From: Desulfobulbaceae bacterium
GTDB lineage: Bacteria; Desulfobacterota; Desulfobulbia; Desulfobulbales; Desulfurivibrionaceae
Reading direction: 5' to 3'
Assembly (NCBI GenBank): GCA_004332195.1
Contig: SJBG01000003.1
Coordinates: forward strand, 108,840-172,839
DNA length: 64,000 bases
Part shown: positions 60,374 through 64,000 of the stretch, piece by piece
Numbering within the stretch: position 1 is the stretch's first letter
How the letters are laid out: each line of letters opens with the position of its first letter
The notes under the pieces: generated by a model
What the model saw: the letters and a program-made list of their open reading frames with translations, nothing else
Databases searched by the model: none
What the model was told of the DNA's origin: nothing
Translations under genes and position numbers: made by a program

Positions 60374-61500
60374 AATTTTCTTCCTTCCTGGTTAAGTGCT
60401 TGCATGGCCAAGCGGCCGATGGTGGTGGTTTGAGGGCGGCCCTCTTCATAAATGACCACCGGGGTTTGTTCCTGGCTCAAAGCTTCAAGCCGACTGCGCA
60501 CCTCGCTGGCGCCGGCGCGGCCTAGCAGACGGATGGTCATCGCTCGGACCAAGGGGTCGGGGTCGTTTAAGAGGTTGAACAGCTTGTAGAACTTGGTGGC
60601 CCGGACCAAGTCCGGGCGGCGGGCCGCCACGGTGCCCAGACCCCAAAGCACCAGATGCCTGGTGCTGACATGATTGATGTAGCGCAGCAGGTGTCGGGTG
60701 AACGCCCCGTAAATATTTGGGCGGGCGGCGATGATCGAACCTATGGTTTCCACTAAGCCCCAGTTGGTGGCGGCCGAGTCGCTGCAGGCCTCAAAGAGTC
60801 GGTGCAGCAGGTCGCTGATCAGGCCGGGTTGGCGCGTGGCTACTCGGGCCGAGACCTGGCCGATAATATGGGCGATCCACCAGCGCTCGTCGTTGTCCGG
60901 GGTGTAAAGCAGGCGCTGCAAAAAACGCAGGGTTTTACTATCGTCCAAGCTCAGGTCAACCAGGGCGTCAATATCCCCACACCGGGCCAGTTGTTGGACC
61001 TGATTTTTGTTAGCCCGCAGGCGGTAACGTTTGGGGTCGCGCTCAGGTTCCACGGGGGGCAGGAGGTCAAACTCCCCCCTCTCTTTTTCTCCCTCTCCCA
61101 TTTCACTGGTTTGGGGGCGGCGAAGTTGGGCTATTTCTTTAATCTCCCGCTGGAGACGGACAAAATAAAGCACCCCGCGAACGAAGCGGCCATCGAGATG
61201 GCGCTGACCGAGAACCTGATGGGTGATTTCATCGTAGCATTCGATCCGCGCGGTGAGATAATCTTGGTCGGGCAGCAGTTCCCATGCCAGATCCCAATCG
61301 TCGTTACAGGCATAGACCAAGGCCTCGATCAAGGCCGAACCGATATTGTGGCCGGTGGCATCGCAAGCATAAACTGCCGTGCAATTACAAGTGCCGACGT
61401 TGAATTCCCCGAGCTTGCGGAGAACCTGGGCTCGTGGCTGATCGACTTTATCCCCGCAAAAAGGGCAAAGCGGCGCAACCTTGACTTGTCGGCCTTTCAT
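60370..61500 (-). CDS. HEAT-repeat-like protein with N-terminal Cys-rich domain (DVU0298-like)
   Basis: CPFCGDKV...GTCNCTAVYACDATGHNIGSALIEALVYACNDDWDLAWELLP; helical repeats after residue ~170. Confidence 0.65.
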   Translation of the reverse strand: MKGRQVKVAPLCPFCGDKVDQPRAQVLRKLGEFNVGTCNCTAVYACDATGHNIGSALIEALVYACNDDWDLAWELLPDQDYLTARIECYDEITHQVLGQRHLDGRFVRGVLYFVRLQREIKEIAQLRRPQTSEMGEGEKERGEFDLLPPVEPERDPKRYRLRANKNQVQQLARCGDIDALVDLSLDDSKTLRFLQRLLYTPDNDERWWIAHIIGQVSARVATRQPGLISDLLHRLFEACSDSAATNWGLVETIGSIIAARPNIYGAFTRHLLRYINHVSTRHLVLWGLGTVAARRPDLVRATKFYKLFNLLNDPDPLVRAMTIRLLGRAGASEVRSRLEALSQEQTPVVIYEEGRPQTTTIGRLAMQALNQEGRKL

Positions 61501-62135
61501 AAGCTCAGGGCGTGGTCAATGGCCTGGAGAAAGCGGGGGTCCACCGAGTAATTAAGCTCTTGGGCCGTGGTCAGCGCTTTTTTAGCCTCCGGGTATTGCT
61601 CCTGATAATAGAGGGTCACCGCCAGGTTGTTGTAGGCCATGCCAAACGTTGGATCAATCTTGATTGCCTCCCTGGCCGCCTTGGCCGCCAGCTCGAAATC
61701 TCCGGCCATGATTTGACAGGAAGCTATGTTGACCCAAGCGTTGATCATCTTGGGGTCATAGCGGATCGCCTGCTCGTAAGCGGCAATAGCCGGCGCTGGA
61801 TCGCCCAATCGTTGTTTGATCAGACCGATGTTGTTGTGGGCCTGAGCCATCTCCGGTCGTATGCGCAAAGCGTTTTGGTTGGCTTTCAGGGCTTGGTCCA
61901 GAGTTCCCTGCTCAAAGTAAATGGCGCCCAGGTTGATATAGGCCTCCACGGCTTGATCATCCAGCTCCAGGCATTTTTCAAGGGCGCGGACGGCATCATC
62001 CGTGCGTCCCGCCTTGCGATACACCAAGGCCAGATGATGATGAGCGGGAACATTGTTTGGCATTTCGGCGCACTTTTTCTCTAGCTCGCTGATGATCTTG
62101 GTCAATTCCTCTTGCTTCGCAGTTTGTTTGGGCAT
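61497..62135 (-). CDS. TPR-repeat protein
   Basis: NNVPAHHHLALVYRKAGRTDDAVRALEKCLELDDQAVEAYINLGAIYFEQGTLDQALKANQNALRIRPEMAQAHNNIGLI. Confidence 0.88.
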   Translation of the reverse strand: MPKQTAKQEELTKIISELEKKCAEMPNNVPAHHHLALVYRKAGRTDDAVRALEKCLELDDQAVEAYINLGAIYFEQGTLDQALKANQNALRIRPEMAQAHNNIGLIKQRLGDPAPAIAAYEQAIRYDPKMINAWVNIASCQIMAGDFELAAKAAREAIKIDPTFGMAYNNLAVTLYYQEQYPEAKKALTTAQELNYSVDPRFLQAIDHALSL

Positions 62136-62220
62136 TTTATTCCTTCTAGTTTGAGGTGGACCCCATTGATTGGACAGTTTTGGGGCTGATTTAAGGTGGA
62201 AAACGCGAAGCCCGAGTCTG

Positions 62221-62262
62221 CCTTTACCTCCTCGGAGCCCCCTGGCTCCGAGGAGGTAAAGG
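62221..62262. repeat. Perfect 19-bp hairpin
   Basis: CCTTTACCTCCTCGGAGCC-CCCT-GGCTCCGAGGAGGTAAAGG. Confidence 0.95.
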
Positions 62263-62350
62263 TGAAAAAGGGCGTTCTTCATGGCTCTGGTGCCATTATT
62301 ACGTTACGCCGACAGCCATCTGTCGAACAGTGTGTAGCACATGATGCGGC

Positions 62351-62378
62351 AAATAGGTATTGTCGACAACACCTATTT
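62351..62378. repeat. 28-bp near-perfect palindrome centred on GTCGAC
   Basis: AAATAGGTATTGTCGACAACACCTATTT. Confidence 0.95.
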
Positions 62379-62394
62379 GGGTGACCCGCTCCGG

Positions 62395-62784
62395 TCATTT
62401 CATCGCCTCTTTCATCACCTTGAACACACCGGTGTTGTCCATCCGCCCGGAGACCCTTTCAGCACCAGGACCAGTGGCCATGATCGGCACGTCAACAGCG
62501 GTGTGGTCCCCGCTGGTCCAGACACCCTGGCGATAAAGTAGCTGGTTAACAGCAGCCATTGAATCCGCTGTTAGCGTGGCTTCTAATGCGGCAAGAAGCT
62601 CTCTGGTGGTTAACGTCATTCCCCGTTCCTTGCGGTCGAGATCGATATCTCTGGCGGGAATTTCACCGATTGCAGGAAATTCACCACGCGGCCATTCCAG
62701 TGCCATGCCGCTGCAATCGTGGTCTGAGGTTACAATCACCAGAGTGTTAGGGTTTTCCCTCTGAAAGTCAAGGGCGACCTTTAC
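62395..62784 (-). pseudogene. Alkaline phosphatase (PhoA family) C-terminal fragment, 5' end missing at IS boundary
   Basis: VKVALDFQRENPNTLVIVTSDHDCSGMALEWPRGEF...TSGDHTAVDVPIMATGPGAERVSGRMDNTGVFKVMKEAMK. Confidence 0.85.
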
Positions 62785-62797
62785 TATATGCGAACCA

Positions 62798-63307
62798 TTA
62801 AATAAGTTGACATAATTTGTGCTTGTTTTTCCCCTTTCTGGTTTCAAAGTGAGTTTGTATTGTTTGCCAACATTCGTCATCGGACTGAAAGCGTCTTGTA
62901 TGGGTTGCCTGACGTCGCAATTCATGCCACTCCCATTCCGTGGGATTAAGTTCCGGAGAATAAGGCGGAAAGAAGTTTAACTCGATAGTCTCCTGCTGGG
63001 ACAGATACTCTTTGACAAGTTTCGCCTTATGCCATTTAGCATTATCGACGTATAATGAGATTCGCGAATAACTATGGTAACTTTCCTTTATCAAGTCCAT
63101 GATCGATATGAAGCTTTCAGCATTTCCTTTGGGGATTCTTTGAACGATGGCATCCATGGTGTTGATATCAACTATGCCGCACAGGTTAACGCGCTCCCGT
63201 GTACTGTCCGAAGGCAACAGGGGTTGGCATCCCCTGGGCGCCCATTGGGCGGCAATAGTCGGATCCAATTGAATGCCCGCTTCGTCTGAAAAAAAGAATC
63301 GCTTCAT
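62798..63307 (-). CDS. IS630 family transposase, DDE domain
   Basis: FFSDEAGIQLDPTIAAQWAPRGCQP, SLYVDNAKWHKAKLVKEYL, NFFPPYSPELNPTEWEWHELRR. Confidence 0.92.
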   Translation of the reverse strand: MKRFFFSDEAGIQLDPTIAAQWAPRGCQPLLPSDSTRERVNLCGIVDINTMDAIVQRIPKGNAESFISIMDLIKESYHSYSRISLYVDNAKWHKAKLVKEYLSQQETIELNFFPPYSPELNPTEWEWHELRRQATHTRRFQSDDECWQTIQTHFETRKGKNKHKLCQLI

Positions 63308-63837
63308 CAGGTTGCTGATTTTGGAGTTTTTCTTAAAGCCTCGACAAATGCCTCCTGTTTTTCAGGGTCTGCTTTGCTATACTTTTTACGTCCTCTCTGA
63401 AGGGAGAAATCAATGCTATGAATCCAATTATTGACTTGACTACGCCCTATATCGATATCATGTTTCTCCTTAATGTACGTTCTGACCAGAGGACCATCCC
63501 AACGGGATTGACTATATCCCTGACTCGTCGGCGGTTGCAGCAAGATTTCCTTCAGATTCTTAGATATTTCCGGCGTCAAACTGCTGGGGCGACCGGAACG
63601 CTTTTCTTCCTCTACTCCCTTTATGCCCTTCTCGTTCACCCGCTTTACAAGATCATAAATGCCTTGGCGAGACAAATTATGCCGACGACTCAACTGATCA
63701 ATCGGTGCCTTGTCGATCACCCCCTGCAAAACGGCGATCCTCAACCCCATGCGAATCAGCCCTCTCCCAGACACAAAATCATCCAACTCTTCACTTGTTA
63801 CTTCAGGATGTGTAACCATAAGCTTTGTTTTTCTCAT
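63307..63837 (-). CDS. IS630 family transposase, helix-turn-helix N-terminal ORF
   Basis: LRIAVLQGVIDKAPIDQLSRRHNLSRQGIYDLVKRVNEKGIKGVEEEKRSGRPSSLTPEISKNLKEILLQPP; stop overlaps DDE ORF start (TGATG). Confidence 0.9.
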   Translation of the reverse strand: MRKTKLMVTHPEVTSEELDDFVSGRGLIRMGLRIAVLQGVIDKAPIDQLSRRHNLSRQGIYDLVKRVNEKGIKGVEEEKRSGRPSSLTPEISKNLKEILLQPPTSQGYSQSRWDGPLVRTYIKEKHDIDIGRSQVNNWIHSIDFSLQRGRKKYSKADPEKQEAFVEALRKTPKSAT

Positions 63838-64000
63838 ATCTATTCCACCTCCTTGTCTCAGGTGGAAACCTGATAACAGAAAAAGGCTCTGTTGTAAAGT
63901 TAATTATTGGCTCGCATATATGACCGTGCTTCGTCCGCCCTACGGCCTGATATAAGGTTTTGACAATAAACCCGGATGTCAGCCGGTCGCTCATAGCCCA

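Larger units (their letters stand above)
62785..63921 (-). mobile_element. IS630-type insertion sequence
   Basis: Two transposase ORFs; ends TATATGCGAACCATTAAATAAGTT (left) and TATATGCGAGCCAATAATTAACTT (right, reverse complement), with TA at both borders. Confidence 0.85.

Noticed and set aside
62395-62925. 176-aa ORF read as one alkaline phosphatase gene
   Set aside because: First ~45 residues come from the IS630 element; only the part up to 62784 is phosphatase-derived.

Overview
Chromosomal window that looks like a Desulfobacterota/deltaproteobacterium-type genome; this assignment is inferred from gene content and was not tested. It is mostly housekeeping genes: a partial SbtA-like bicarbonate transporter, rdgB, a HisH-HisF fusion, rpsU, xerC/D, a DHH-CBS-tRNA nucleotidyltransferase, an EF-G-like GTPase, mtaB-like, cinA, recA, alaS, ATP synthase F1/stator (atpF'-F-H-A-G-D-C), an NADPH glutamate synthase-like gene, a damaged mutS, divIVA, a minus-strand run purL-yhaM-holB-ricT-metG, tatBC, an MltD-like lytic transglycosylase, a class A PBP, a chemotaxis cluster (cheA-W-R-D-HDOD-cheY-cheX-cheB), a D,D-carboxypeptidase, a second tatC carrying a frameshift, a TPR/HEAT cluster, and an IS630-type element beside an alkaline phosphatase fragment. 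The least ordinary signals are: (1) short-period low-complexity segments (often 9 nt) inside otherwise conserved proteins (XerC/D, AlaS, PurL, RicT), plus a similar tract at the site where mutS has lost its middle and changed frame; (2) a ~140-bp MITE-like intergenic repeat with CTTGAAAAATT ends, six copies; (3) a second, 154-bp inverted-terminus element present twice in opposite orientation around cheW-cheR; (4) a eukaryote-like HisHF fusion; (5) a tatC paralog broken at a T9 tract; (6) several strong uncharacterised palindromes. No CRISPR array, rRNA, tRNA or recognisable defence system was found.
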